A DNA stretch of 64,000 nucleotides from Mycolicibacterium moriokaense (GCF_003347205.1 NZ_QQBJ01000008.1:186001-250000); one strand, 5' to 3'; positions 24,048 through 32,435 are shown, counted from the first letter of the stretch. Numbers and translations: made by a program. The notes: generated from the letters alone by a model not told the origin.

Positions 24048-26570
24048 TCATCCGGCGTCCGCCAGCCGAGCGAGATGGGCGGCGGCCCGATTGGCGAGCT
24101 CGACACGGTCGGCGTCCTGGCCCGCCGCTACGAGTATCGACACGGCTGACTCTCCCAACCGGTCGACAAGCATTGCGCGCAAGTGCTTTTCGCGGTCACT
24201 GGCGTTGGCGTCGAGTGCCGCGGCGACGGGATCGGCATGTGCGGCGGCCCAGATCTGGATGACGGTCTCATCGGCGACGCCGACGAGCAGTTCCGCGGCG
24301 TTGCGCAGCGTCGTCCACTGCTGTGTCCAGGTGCCGGTGCGCAGCCATCGGCCGATCAGATCGTGGTAGATCCTGGCGGCGCCGATTCGATCGCCGGCAG
24401 CGGCGTGGCTGGATGCCAAGGTGACTCCGGCGACGCCACCGATGAAGTGCGATCCGGCTGTGGTGGCGAGCTCGATGGCCTTCTCCAGCCACGGCCGCTC
24501 GCGGCCAGAGCCCGCGAAGTACTCGATCTCGCCGGTGGCGTAGGCGGCCCGCGCCTGGTCGGTGGGCGACCCGCAGGCCTCGGCCTCCTCTCGCGCCGAA
24601 ACCGCGAGATCCCTGGCCCGCTCGAAATCGCCGAGGTACCCGGCGGCGTTGGCGGCCCACGCGGTGCTCTCCGGCCTGTGCTCCGGGCATTCGGGGAGTT
24701 CGCGGCGGCGCAGCCAGTAGTTCATGGCGTCGCGCGGTCGCCCCTCGAACAGGCTGACATTGGCGGCCATGTGCAGCGCTTGGGCCAGCGGCCAACCGGT
24801 GGGGGATTCCGCGAGGAGTTCGTCGACGTAGCGTGCGGCGAGGTCGCGTCGCCCGCGCAGGAAGCTGCTCACCACGGCAACCGACAACGCCGCCCGGCGC
24901 GTCGTCGGGTCGGCCAGGTCGGCGGAGTCGAGCAGCTCGGCCTCCCAGTTCCAGATTTCGGATACGTCGCGCCACTGCGCCCACTCGTCGACTCCGCTCA
25001 GTAGCTCGGCGACCTGAAGATGCCTACGCCCGTCGACGAGGTAGCGGCGCGCTGCCCGCAGGTTGGGCATCTCCCGGCGGATGCGGTCATCCCAGACGGG
25101 TTCGTCGGGCGTGTGGATGGCGAAATGGGTGGCGGCGCTGAGCCGCAGGGCCCAGGCGACCAGATGTTCGTACGCGGCTTCGAGTTCACCGAGCTGCGTC
25201 AGTTCGTCGATGCCGAAGGTCCGCACGGTCTCGAGTTGGGAGAACCTGACCCCCGACGGCGTCTGGGTTCGCACCAGCATCGACGCCTGCACGAGCCGGG
25301 CCACCACCGTCGCCGGATCGGTCGCTATGGCGAGCGCATCGGCCAATTCCTCTGCGGTGTCGAGGGTGAATCCGCCGGGAAACGCCGAAAGGTGGCGAAA
25401 AAGCAGTTTCGATTCGGCGTCCAACAGCTCGTACGACCACGCCAGGGTGGCTCGAAGCGAGCGGTGCCGCGAATGCGTCGTCGGTCGATCGCTGGAGAGC
25501 AGGTCCAGTCGTCTGTCCAGCCGTGCGTGCACATCGTCGAGGCCGAGTGCCGCGCTGCGGCCGGCGGCCAGTTCGATGGCCAGGGGCAATCCGTCGAGTG
25601 CCCGGCACAGCGACCCGGCCTTGGTGACGGCCACGTCGTCGAGGTCGAAGGAATGTTGTGCTCGTCGGGCGCGCATGACGAAGAGTTCGACGGCGGGTGT
25701 GTTGGCGATTTCGTCGACCGGGCTGTCCTCGCGGGGAACCGGCAGCGGCCCGAGTTCGACGACGTGCTCGTCGGGAAGACCGACGGGTTCGCGGCTGGTG
25801 CAGAGCACCGCCAGGTCGGGGCAGCGGGCAAGCAGCTGACCCAGGAACCCGGCGATGGGCGCAAGCACATGCTCGCAGTTGTCCACCATCAGCAGCCGAG
25901 GTCGACCGGCGAGGTATTCCACGCAGGCGGAGGCGATGTCGGTGCGCTGCCCGAGCTGGACGTCCAGCGCCGCCGCCACCGCTCCGGCCGTGGCTTCGGG
26001 ATCGCGGACCGGCGCCAGCTCGACGACGCAGCCGGCCGGCTGGCTCGCGCTACGGCGCCGAAGCACCTCGAGCCCGAGCCGCGTTTTGCCCACTCCGCCT
26101 GGGCCGACGACGGTCACCACCCGTGCGCGCCGCATGAGCGCCGCGACCTCGTCGACCTCATCGTCGCGGCCCACGATCGGATCGAGCGCGTCGGGCACGC
26201 TGGAAGGGTTCTCGGGTGGTGCCTCCGTGTCGCGGGCTGCGTCGTCTGTCCGGTCGTCGATCGACTTCGCGGGGGCGACCCATTTGTAGCCACGGTGCCG
26301 GACGGTCGCGATGACAGCCTGTGTTGTGCCGTCATCTCCGAGGGCGCGGCGCGCTGCCTTGATGCGACTGGTCAACGCGGACTCGGAGACGAAGCGGTTG
26401 CCCCACACCTGGTCCAGCAACTCCTGCTTGCTGACCACGCGATCCCGGTTGCGGAGCAATGTCGCGATGACGTCGAACACCTGCGGCTCCACTGACACTG
26501 CGCCGGTCGTGCCTCGGATCTCCATTCGATCGAGGTCGATCGTGTATCCGTGGGTCAGGAACCGCACCAT
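24048..26570 (-). CDS. OmpR-type winged-helix / AAA-like ATPase / TPR-type regulator (AfsR-like without BTAD)
   Basis: 840 residues from ATG 26570. Residues about 5-100 are a PhoB/OmpR-type winged helix (VFDVIATLLRNRDRVVSKQELLDQVWG to TVRHRGYKWVA, split). An acidic linker leads to an NTPase domain (about 130-400) with Walker A VVGPGGVGKTRL and Walker B RLLMVDNCEH. The remaining 430 residues are Ala-rich helical hairpins that look TPR-like. This is the STAND/AfsR-type layout; the usual bacterial transcriptional activation domain is not obvious. Such proteins switch on secondary metabolism or stress genes after binding ATP and an inducer. The nearby six-heptad array fits the DNA preference of this DNA-binding class. 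The upstream 212 bp hold its promoter. Confidence 0.88.
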   Translation of the reverse strand: MVRFLTHGYTIDLDRMEIRGTTGAVSVEPQVFDVIATLLRNRDRVVSKQELLDQVWGNRFVSESALTSRIKAARRALGDDGTTQAVIATVRHRGYKWVAPAKSIDDRTDDAARDTEAPPENPSSVPDALDPIVGRDDEVDEVAALMRRARVVTVVGPGGVGKTRLGLEVLRRRSASQPAGCVVELAPVRDPEATAGAVAAALDVQLGQRTDIASACVEYLAGRPRLLMVDNCEHVLAPIAGFLGQLLARCPDLAVLCTSREPVGLPDEHVVELGPLPVPREDSPVDEIANTPAVELFVMRARRAQHSFDLDDVAVTKAGSLCRALDGLPLAIELAAGRSAALGLDDVHARLDRRLDLLSSDRPTTHSRHRSLRATLAWSYELLDAESKLLFRHLSAFPGGFTLDTAEELADALAIATDPATVVARLVQASMLVRTQTPSGVRFSQLETVRTFGIDELTQLGELEAAYEHLVAWALRLSAATHFAIHTPDEPVWDDRIRREMPNLRAARRYLVDGRRHLQVAELLSGVDEWAQWRDVSEIWNWEAELLDSADLADPTTRRAALSVAVVSSFLRGRRDLAARYVDELLAESPTGWPLAQALHMAANVSLFEGRPRDAMNYWLRRRELPECPEHRPESTAWAANAAGYLGDFERARDLAVSAREEAEACGSPTDQARAAYATGEIEYFAGSGRERPWLEKAIELATTAGSHFIGGVAGVTLASSHAAAGDRIGAARIYHDLIGRWLRTGTWTQQWTTLRNAAELLVGVADETVIQIWAAAHADPVAAALDANASDREKHLRAMLVDRLGESAVSILVAAGQDADRVELANRAAAHLARLADAG

Positions 26571-26782
26571 CTGATTCTCACAGCTGCCACGGACTCGCGG
26601 GTGGATTGCGGCCAGACAGTCGCCGCCGAAGGCGGGCCGGGCGGTTCCGAACGCTCGACTTCTCGCCATGGCAAACACATCGGCCACGCCAATCGAATTG
26701 CGAAAAATATGCAGAATCGCTGCGCACGCGCAAATGTTTCCGTAGCGTCGCTTTTGCGACAACGTCAATATACGAAGAAGGT
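26571..26782. other. Divergent promoter region of the large regulator and a secreted protein
   Basis: 212 bp. The part near 26690-26782 is unusually AT-rich for this genome and holds a small inverted repeat GTCGC-TTTT-GCGAC (26747-26760) and a TATACG element at 26770-26775 just before the GAAGAAG ribosome-binding site. The other half is GC-rich with no clear motif. No heptads like those at 23126-23188 are present. Confidence 0.4.
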
Positions 26783-27163
26783 ATGACAATGGCGCTATCT
26801 GAATTCCCAGTTCGACGAGCAATCGCCGCCGCCGGATTTGCGCTCGCGGCATCCTCACCAGCGGTTGCGCTGTTTGCCGTGGCTCCAGCTACCCTCTCGG
26901 CCCCATTAGCCACCTGCCCGGAGGGACAGGTGCTGGATGCCGACGGCGGGTGCAGCGCCCCCAATGCCCCTGGCATGGAGACGGGCGGATTGGGCTCCAT
27001 TGCCGGTAACCCCGATATTCCGACCGTCGACGGCATTCCCTGTACCGGCGCGAACACCGGTGAATGCATCGGCCTGCAGGAAAGCGACGCAGGTCAGGCG
27101 GACACAGTGCCGCCGAAGTCGACCGTCGGCGACGGCGACGAAGCAGTGACACCGGCCTCGTAG
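26783..27163 (+). CDS. Small secreted cysteine-containing mycobacterial protein (Ibp1-like)
   Basis: 126 residues from ATG 26783, preceded by GAAGAAG. A signal peptide (about 1-40, RRAIAAAGFALAASSPAVALFAVAPA) is followed by a short mature chain with four cysteines and the block VDGIPCTGANTGECIGLQES. That block is shared by a family of small exported mycobacterial proteins annotated as intersectin-EH-binding-protein-like; I recall the motif, but the function is not established. The mature part is Gly/Pro/Asp-rich with an N-terminal TCPEGQVLDADGGCSAP. It is convergent with the YrbE pair across a perfect hairpin. Confidence 0.75.
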   Translation: MTMALSEFPVRRAIAAAGFALAASSPAVALFAVAPATLSAPLATCPEGQVLDADGGCSAPNAPGMETGGLGSIAGNPDIPTVDGIPCTGANTGECIGLQESDAGQADTVPPKSTVGDGDEAVTPAS

Positions 27164-27178
27164 GCCGATCGCGGCATC

Positions 27179-27198
27179 GCCGGACTGGTGCGTCCGGC
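27179..27198. terminator. Perfect hairpin in the convergent gap
   Basis: GCCGGAC (27179-27185) and GTCCGGC (27192-27198) with a 6-nt loop lie between two convergent genes. No T-run follows on either side, so a Rho-independent terminator role is tentative. Confidence 0.4.
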
Positions 27199-27237
27199 CA
27201 GTGGTTCGCGTCTCCGATCGCCGCCGGCCGGGACGGC

Positions 27238-28083
27238 CTAACCCGACAGGTTGAAGTTGCCGCTCGCGCCGTAGATGGCCAGCGACACAAGCAGGGTCAC
27301 GGCTACGACCACGATGAGAGAGGTGCGCACCGCGTCGCCGGTCGCCACCCCGACTCCTGCCGGGCCGCCTGATGCGTGATAGCCGAAATACGTGTGTATC
27401 AACAGAATTGCCAGGGCCATCAAGACGGCTTGAAGGAATGACCACATGAGATCGGTGGGACTCAAGAACGTCCTGAAGTAGTGGTCGTAGAGCCCCGCCG
27501 ATTGACCCAGCAACATCACTGTCGTGAAGCGGCTGGCGACGAACGACAGGATCACCGCGATCGCGTACAGCGGCGTGATCGCAATCATCCCGGCGACCAG
27601 CCTCGTGCTGACCAGAAACGCGATCGGGCGGATCGCCATGGCCTCGAGCGCATCGATCTCCTGGTTGATTCGCATGGCGCCCAGCTGAGCCGTCACGCCG
27701 GCGCCGAAGGTGGCCGCGAGGCCGATCCCGGCGACGACCGGAGCGGAGATGCGCACGTTGATGAAGGCCGCCAGAAAGCCGGTGAGCGCTTCGATGCCGA
27801 TGTCGCCCAGGGAGCTGTAGCCCTGGACCGCGAGGGTCCCGCCGGTCGCCAGGGTCAAGAACCCGACAATGACGAGCGTCCCGCCGATCATCGCCAAAGT
27901 GCCTGCGCCCATGCTGATCTCGGCGATGAGGCGAACGAGGTCGCGACGGTAGGAGCGCAACGCGTATGGCACCCCCGCGACCGCCTCGCCGTAGAACAGC
28001 GCCTGATCCCCTATCCGGGCCAGCACGGTGATCGGCCGTCCGAGCTCATGGAAGAGCCGAGGACTGGCGGCTCGCAGCGTCAT
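27238..28083 (-). CDS. MlaE/YrbE-type ABC permease, YrbE-B-like
   Basis: 281 residues, about six membrane helices. The MlaE-family core GFLAAFINVRISAPVVAGIGLAATFGAGVTAQLGAMRINQEIDALEAMAI is visible over about residues 110-160 (quoted here only as family hallmark blocks GAGVTAQLG and EIDALEAMAI). In mce operons two such permeases plus the MceG ATPase move lipids inward through a tunnel of six Mce proteins. Start ATG 28083 is 12 bp after the stop of the first permease, behind GGAGACC. No mce gene follows; the next gene downstream is the small secreted protein on the other strand. Confidence 0.9.
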   Translation of the reverse strand: MTLRAASPRLFHELGRPITVLARIGDQALFYGEAVAGVPYALRSYRRDLVRLIAEISMGAGTLAMIGGTLVIVGFLTLATGGTLAVQGYSSLGDIGIEALTGFLAAFINVRISAPVVAGIGLAATFGAGVTAQLGAMRINQEIDALEAMAIRPIAFLVSTRLVAGMIAITPLYAIAVILSFVASRFTTVMLLGQSAGLYDHYFRTFLSPTDLMWSFLQAVLMALAILLIHTYFGYHASGGPAGVGVATGDAVRTSLIVVVAVTLLVSLAIYGASGNFNLSG

Positions 28084-28095
28084 GGCAGGTCTCCG

Positions 28096-28950
28096 TCAGC
28101 CGTGCGTCATCTGGATGCCGATGGCGGTGACGACCACGTTGACGACGAAAAGCGACATGAACGCGAAGACAACCGTCTCGTTGACGGCGTTGCCAACGGC
28201 CTGTGCTCCACCGCTGGTGATGGTCAGCCCGCGATAGCAGGCGACCAGACCTGCGATCACCCCGAACAGCGTCGCCTTGACGCCCGATATCAACAGCTCG
28301 GGCATCCCGGTCAAGACGGTGACGCCCGCGGCGAACGCGCCGGGACTGACATCCTGGACGAAAACCGAGAAGACGTAGCCGCCCGCGATGCCGATGACGC
28401 ACACGAGACTGTTCAGCAGGCACGCCACCAGACCCGACGCCAGCATGCGTGGCGTCACGAGCCTTTGAACGGGGTTGATGCCCAGGACTTCCAGGGCTGC
28501 GATCTCTTCGCGAATCGTGCGCGAGCCGAGGTCCGCGCACATCGATGTGGCGCCGGCGCCGGCCACGATGAGCACGGTGACCAACGGACCCACCTGGGTT
28601 ACCGCGCCGAACGCCGCGCCGGCACCGCTCAAGTCGGCCGCGCCGAGCTCACGCAGCAGGACGTTGAGAGTGAAGCTGACCAGGACCGTGAACGGAATGG
28701 CCACAAGCAATGTGGGCACCATGGCGACGCGCGCGACGAACCAGGATTGTTCGACGAACTCGCGGAATTGAAAAGGCCGGCGGAAAAGGTACTTGACCGC
28801 ATCGACCGACATCACCAGCAAGCCGCCGACCGATTGGAGCGAGGCGACAAAGTCGCGGCCGATGACCGGTACTCCTGCGGGCCATCGATCACCGTGCCCG
28901 CGGGGCGCGGGCGACGCGTCATCGGCGAGCGCGTGTCGGAAGATGCTCAC
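28096..28950 (-). CDS. MlaE/YrbE-type ABC permease, YrbE-A-like
   Basis: 284 residues from GTG 28950. A soluble N-terminal stretch (about 1-65) contains FREFVEQSWFVARV, the amphipathic helix typical of YrbE-A proteins. The membrane core follows with LVTVLIVAGAGATSMCADLGSRTIREEIAALEVLGINPVQRLV, equivalent to the GAGxxAxxxDLGxRxxREEIDALxVLG signature. It pairs with the downstream YrbE-B-like gene. The frame stays open up to 29163 but no better start is seen. The substrate is presumably a lipid or sterol, by analogy with Mce systems. Confidence 0.9.
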   Translation of the reverse strand: MSIFRHALADDASPAPRGHGDRWPAGVPVIGRDFVASLQSVGGLLVMSVDAVKYLFRRPFQFREFVEQSWFVARVAMVPTLLVAIPFTVLVSFTLNVLLRELGAADLSGAGAAFGAVTQVGPLVTVLIVAGAGATSMCADLGSRTIREEIAALEVLGINPVQRLVTPRMLASGLVACLLNSLVCVIGIAGGYVFSVFVQDVSPGAFAAGVTVLTGMPELLISGVKATLFGVIAGLVACYRGLTITSGGAQAVGNAVNETVVFAFMSLFVVNVVVTAIGIQMTHG

Positions 28951-29319
28951 GTCGGCTGCGGCCCCTTCGTGGAGGCGCCCGATCGAGGGCTGTTCGGTTT
29001 GGGCGCTGGCGTTTACGATCCGCTGACGGTTGACCGGGCAGTAGGGTCGTTCGACCCGGCCCGGCGTGCCAGTCGGCCTGTATCCCTGATGCCGGAAGAC
29101 CCGACATCGCGGTCCGCGTGGGGCAGGCGCTGAATCGAAAGCGGGTTCGAGGAGCGAAGGCACGCAAATCTCGTTGAGAGATCAAAGAATTGGGACTTCT
29201 CGCGTTCCTATACGTATAAAAGTCGGCGCCCGGAAGAGTAATCTCAGACACAGCGGCCAACGGGCAGGGATGTCACGCGTCTGGCCGATTGGGGACTGGC
29301 TTTGAGCGAGGTGCCACCC
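28951..29319. other. Divergent intergenic region upstream of the YrbE pair
   Basis: 369 bp without a supported gene. The right part (about 29160-29230) is AT-rich and contains TTGGGA (29190-29195) and a perfect 10-bp palindrome TATACGTATA (29209-29218) followed by AA, which could supply -10 elements for the gene at 29320. The left part stays open in frame with the permease but looks non-coding. Nothing else is recognised. Confidence 0.4.
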
Positions 29320-29604
29320 ATGAATCTCAAGAAGAACATCGTCGAAGCCGCTCTCATCGCGGCGCTGGGCGTCGCGGTGTACGGCGCCGGCGCGGGCGTG
29401 GCACATGCGACTCCGCTGTCGCACGACCCACCGACGACGACGTGGTCGCAAGGCGGCGGTCATGGGTGGTATTGGGGGCCGGGTGGCCACGACGGAGGTC
29501 CCGGCTGGGGCGCGCCGTGGTACTGGGCGCCGCCGCCACCTCCTCCTCCGCCGTGGGGCTACCCGGGCTATTTCGGGGGCTGGGGCCACGGGTGGGGGTG
29601 CTGA
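29320..29604 (+). CDS. Small secreted Gly/His/Trp/Pro-rich protein
   Basis: 94 residues from ATG 29320 (an in-frame TTG at 29302 would add six residues). A signal peptide of about 32 residues (NIVEAALIAALGVAVYGAGAG, ending HAT) precedes a mature chain dominated by Gly, Trp, His, Tyr and Pro: GGGHGWYWGPGGHDGGPGWG, then eight prolines in a row and a Gly/His/Trp tail ending in a single Cys. Low-complexity exported peptides of this type are common in mycobacteria. His/Trp richness suggests metal or carbohydrate contact, but there is no evidence of function. Confidence 0.7.
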   Translation: MNLKKNIVEAALIAALGVAVYGAGAGVAHATPLSHDPPTTTWSQGGGHGWYWGPGGHDGGPGWGAPWYWAPPPPPPPPWGYPGYFGGWGHGWGC

Positions 29605-29664
29605 CCGCACCCCATTACGCTGATGCGCCCGGTTCCTCGGGATCGTGCGCCTATTGTCGCGATC

Positions 29665-30009
29665 ATGACCGACTCACCGGGTGAAGAAGCTGCCGAGCGG
29701 GCAGACGAGCTTCTGCGCCGGGAGGCGCAACTCGCCGCAGGGGTGCCGGTGACCGAGGAGGATGCCCAGCACGCCGCTGAGCACGCCGCTCGCGCCCATG
29801 CCCGCGACGAGGATTCTCACCGGCGCCTGCAGTACCGCCACTATCAGGCCGCGGCTGCCCACGAGCGGGCCGCCGAAATCGAGGAACTTGCCGTCGAGGA
29901 AGGTCTCGGCGATGTCGCGGCGCATCGGCAGGCCGCCGTGCGAGAACGCGAGGCGGCGCGCCGAAATCTGATCGAAGCTCAAGAGGCCGACCCGCAGGAC
30001 GGCGAGTAG
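29665..30009 (+). CDS. Helical hypothetical protein, Glu/Ala/Arg-rich
   Basis: 114 residues from ATG 29665. Nearly all of it is predicted alpha-helix with alternating charged residues (EEAAERADELLRREAQLAAG, HYQAAAAHERAAEIEELAVEEGL), typical of a small coiled-coil or helical hairpin. No signal peptide or membrane segment. Four histidine/alanine blocks (AEHAARAHARDEDSH) are notable. I do not recognise a family. It follows the small secreted gene by 60 bp and may share its transcript. Confidence 0.65.
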   Translation: MTDSPGEEAAERADELLRREAQLAAGVPVTEEDAQHAAEHAARAHARDEDSHRRLQYRHYQAAAAHERAAEIEELAVEEGLGDVAAHRQAAVREREAARRNLIEAQEADPQDGE

Positions 30010-30019
30010 CGGTATCGAG

Positions 30020-30316
30020 TTAGTCCCGCTCTGGCATCCGTCGCGGCAGATCGAGCATGCACGACGGCACCACACGATCGCTGGGGGCGTAGCTGTTGGG
30101 CAGCCACGAACTCCAGCACACGCCGGGTTCGGCACCCCCGCCGCCGGCGACGGTGACGGCGGTGGGAGCGGTGACATCGATCGTCACCGTCACCGGCTCG
30201 CTGGTCCTCAATCCGTCGGCCGCGGCGTAGGTGAAGGAGTCACACCGTGACCCGGTTTGCCAGAATTGCCCGAGCGGGTCTCGATCTCCGTCGGTCACGG
30301 ACCTCCGACCGCAGCT
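30020..30316 (-). pseudogene. Possible remnant of an Ig-like/cadherin-like surface protein
   Basis: The leftward frame here reads CDSFTYAAADGLRTSEPVTV followed by TIDVTAPTAVTVAGGGG and a Cys/Trp-containing tail ending in RMPERD. The D-x-F-T-Y ... DG ... S-x-P-V-T-V-x-I-x-V pattern is the strand core of tandem Ig-like or VCBS repeats in large exported proteins. There is no signal peptide, no plausible start and no room for a full repeat array, so I read it as the decayed 3' end of a larger gene. A short expressed protein from an upstream start is possible. Confidence 0.35.
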
Positions 30317-30562
30317 GATCTTGAATTGACTGCGACATTTGTCATTTGAACGAGCCAATGGAACTGACGCCCCTCGCACCGCGTCTATGCGTTCACTTGC
30401 CCTCCGAGGGTTCGACAGAAGCGGAACGTCGGTGGGACGTGGGGCTGGGGTCGCGGACCGTACCCTTAGCAGAGCTAAAGAAGTGCGACCCTGGGGTTGC
30501 CGAGCTAACCTTTGCGATGTGCCACAGAGCGAGGGTCGCTCGCTGCATGTGTGGTCGCGGCG
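30317..30562. other. Intergenic region, nothing recognised
   Basis: 246 bp between the Ig-like remnant and the SDR stop. Short open frames exist on both strands but show no start signal, domain or codon pattern that supports a gene. Confidence 0.4.
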
Positions 30563-31327
30563 TCACTTGATGGTGTAGCCACCGTCGATCAGCAGATCCG
30601 CGCCGGTGATCATGCCGGCGGCATCGCTTGCCAAGAACACCGCAGCTGCGGCGATTTCGTTGGGATAGGCGAACCGGCCCATCGGGATGAGTTCTTTGAG
30701 CGCTTCACCGCGCGGACCGTCCCATGCCTTGCGCCCGAGTTCGGTGAGCACAACGGTGGGGGAGATCGTGTTGACCCGTACGCCGCGTGCGCCCCACTCG
30801 GCGGCCAGCACCTTCGACATCCCGACAACGCCGAACTTGGACGCGCAGTAGGCAACGTGAGAATCAAGGGCGACGGTCGCAGCCTGAGAGGCCATGTTCA
30901 CGACGGTGCCACCGCCGGATGCCAGCATGTGTCGCCCGGCGGCCTGGCACATGAGAAAAGTGCCCTTGAGGTTGATGTCGATCGTCTTGTTCCACGCATC
31001 GAGCGGTAGTTCCTCTGCCGGCGCGAGCATGACGACTCCGGCGCTGTTGACCAGGATGTCGATCCGCCCGAACTCTGCGACGACGGCGTCGACGGTGGCG
31101 CTGACGGAGGCGGGATCGGAGACGTCGCAACGGAATCCGCGGGCACCGTGCCCGACCTCGGTGGCACGTGCCGCCGCGGCATCCTCGTCGAGGTCGACTA
31201 TCGCCGCGCGTGCGCCCTTGGCGACGAGCGCGGACGCGATCGCTGCGCCGATGCCCGAAGCACCGCCGGTCACCAAGGCGGTCTTGTCGTGCAGCCCGAA
31301 CTCCAGATCGACGACTGGTTCCGTCAT
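30563..31327 (-). CDS. SDR family polyol/sugar dehydrogenase
   Basis: 254 residues. NAD(P) motif TGGASGIGAAIA (about 20-31), D in the second strand (AIVDLDEDAA) favouring NAD, NSAG motif, catalytic Ser in VNMASQAA and YCASK. The C-terminus GMITGADLLIDGGYTIK is typical of sugar-alcohol dehydrogenases of the GolD/D-threitol type. Start ATG 31327 follows AAAGGAC. It is 30 bp after the SorC-type regulator on the same strand and opposite to the ABC/kinase operon, so it likely supplies an alternative oxidation step for the same polyol. The exact sugar alcohol cannot be read from sequence. Confidence 0.85.
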   Translation of the reverse strand: MTEPVVDLEFGLHDKTALVTGGASGIGAAIASALVAKGARAAIVDLDEDAAAARATEVGHGARGFRCDVSDPASVSATVDAVVAEFGRIDILVNSAGVVMLAPAEELPLDAWNKTIDINLKGTFLMCQAAGRHMLASGGGTVVNMASQAATVALDSHVAYCASKFGVVGMSKVLAAEWGARGVRVNTISPTVVLTELGRKAWDGPRGEALKELIPMGRFAYPNEIAAAAVFLASDAAGMITGADLLIDGGYTIK

Positions 31328-31357
31328 ACGGTTGTCCTTTCGCTGGTGGAGTGGTTG

Positions 31358-32278
31358 TCAGTCGAGTACGGCTGCCGCGATCTCGGTGTCGGTGACCACG
31401 GCGGATATCAGCCCGGACCGCAGCACAGCCCGTGTCGCGTCGATCTTCGCGGCGCCCGCGGAGATGGCGACAACGGTGGGGATGGCACGCAGGCCTTCTT
31501 CGGTGATTCCCATCCGGCGCTTGTCCAGCCCGGCCACCCGGTTGCCCTTCCCGTCGAGCAGGAGGCCGCATGTTTCGGCGATGACACCCGCGCGCCGCAG
31601 CGCGGTGGCCTCGTCCTCGGATACCGACGTGTACACCTGCGACGCCTCGGGTGTCCATCCGCCGACCGATACGAGTGCACAGGTCACTCGGCTGTGGTTC
31701 GCGAAGGCGGCCTCGATCGGCGGGGTGCTCGCCAGGCTGGCCGCGGTGCGTGCGTCGGCGACGACGTAAGGCGCGTACAACGGCCAGGATCGACCGCCGG
31801 TGACCTCGCTGATGCGGCGGGTGAGATCGGCGCCGTTGGAGGTGAGCCCGCCGGCCAACCCGGTGAGCTGGACGACGTCGCAGCGCGGCAGTTCCTTCAG
31901 GTACGGAGCTATCCGAGTGATCGTGCGGCCGCAGTCGACCCCGATGACATCCCCGTCACACAGGATCGACTGCAGCAGTTCGGCCGTCGCCTTTGCGACG
32001 GCCTCGGCCCGGTCGACCGTGTTCTTGGATCCGGCCGCAACCGCGTACGCGTGCTGAAGTGAGTACCGCTGCTGCAACGCCGTCGACAACTCGACGTCGA
32101 TGGAACCCGGGTCGTGGATCGTGATTTCGACCATGCCGGTTTCGAGCGCCTCTTCGAGGATGCGGGCGACCTTGAACCGGGAAAGCCCGAATTCCTCGGC
32201 GATCTCGACCCGCGTCCGCCCTTCTAGGTAGTAGCGCCGCGCGATCACCGCGCGTTGGAACAACCCATCCAGTCCCAC
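31358..32278 (-). CDS. SorC/DeoR-type sugar-responsive transcriptional regulator
   Basis: 306 residues. I choose GTG 32278 because GGGAGGT lies at the right distance before it; the in-frame ATG at 32314 would fall inside a direct repeat of the promoter. An N-terminal helix-turn-helix (about 12-45, YYLEGRTRVEIAEEFGLSRFKVARIL) is followed by a sugar-phosphate-binding domain with GDVIGVDCGRTITRIA and VVQLTGLAGGL, matching the SorC effector fold (related to GlcN6P isomerase). The effector is probably a phosphorylated intermediate of the adjacent pathway. It should control both its own leftward operon (with the SDR) and the rightward catabolic operon. Confidence 0.9.
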   Translation of the reverse strand: MGLDGLFQRAVIARRYYLEGRTRVEIAEEFGLSRFKVARILEEALETGMVEITIHDPGSIDVELSTALQQRYSLQHAYAVAAGSKNTVDRAEAVAKATAELLQSILCDGDVIGVDCGRTITRIAPYLKELPRCDVVQLTGLAGGLTSNGADLTRRISEVTGGRSWPLYAPYVVADARTAASLASTPPIEAAFANHSRVTCALVSVGGWTPEASQVYTSVSEDEATALRRAGVIAETCGLLLDGKGNRVAGLDKRRMGITEEGLRAIPTVVAISAGAAKIDATRAVLRSGLISAVVTDTEIAAAVLD

Positions 32279-32435
32279 GGCGACCTCCCAGTGCGGCAAC
32301 CAGCCAATTCTCATATGAGCATGACCAGTTGACATATGAGCATAGCGTAGACAATGATCCGTATCACAAGTGATCAGATGAGCGAGGCGTATCACAAACG
32401 AGCGTGGGTGTAGTCCACCACGGAGGAGGCGGCCG
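32279..32435. promoter_or_regulatory. Divergent operator region with two sets of repeats
   Basis: CATATGAGCAT occurs at 32312-32322 and 32333-32343, 21 bp apart (two helical turns); the first copy forms the palindrome CTCATATGAG (32310-32319). GTATCACAA occurs at 32361-32369 and 32389-32397, 28 bp apart. These lie between the SorC-type regulator and the SIS gene. GGAGGAGGC (32422-32430) is the ribosome-binding site of the SIS gene. Confidence 0.65.

Noticed and set aside
30339-30578. Small rightward open frames upstream of the SDR stop
   Set aside because: No start signal, no domain, and Cys/Arg-rich composition typical of non-coding GC-rich frames.
30563-31327. Naming the SDR as D-threitol dehydrogenase
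   Set aside because: Sequence resemblance is general to sugar-alcohol SDRs; specificity cannot be read without assay or alignment.
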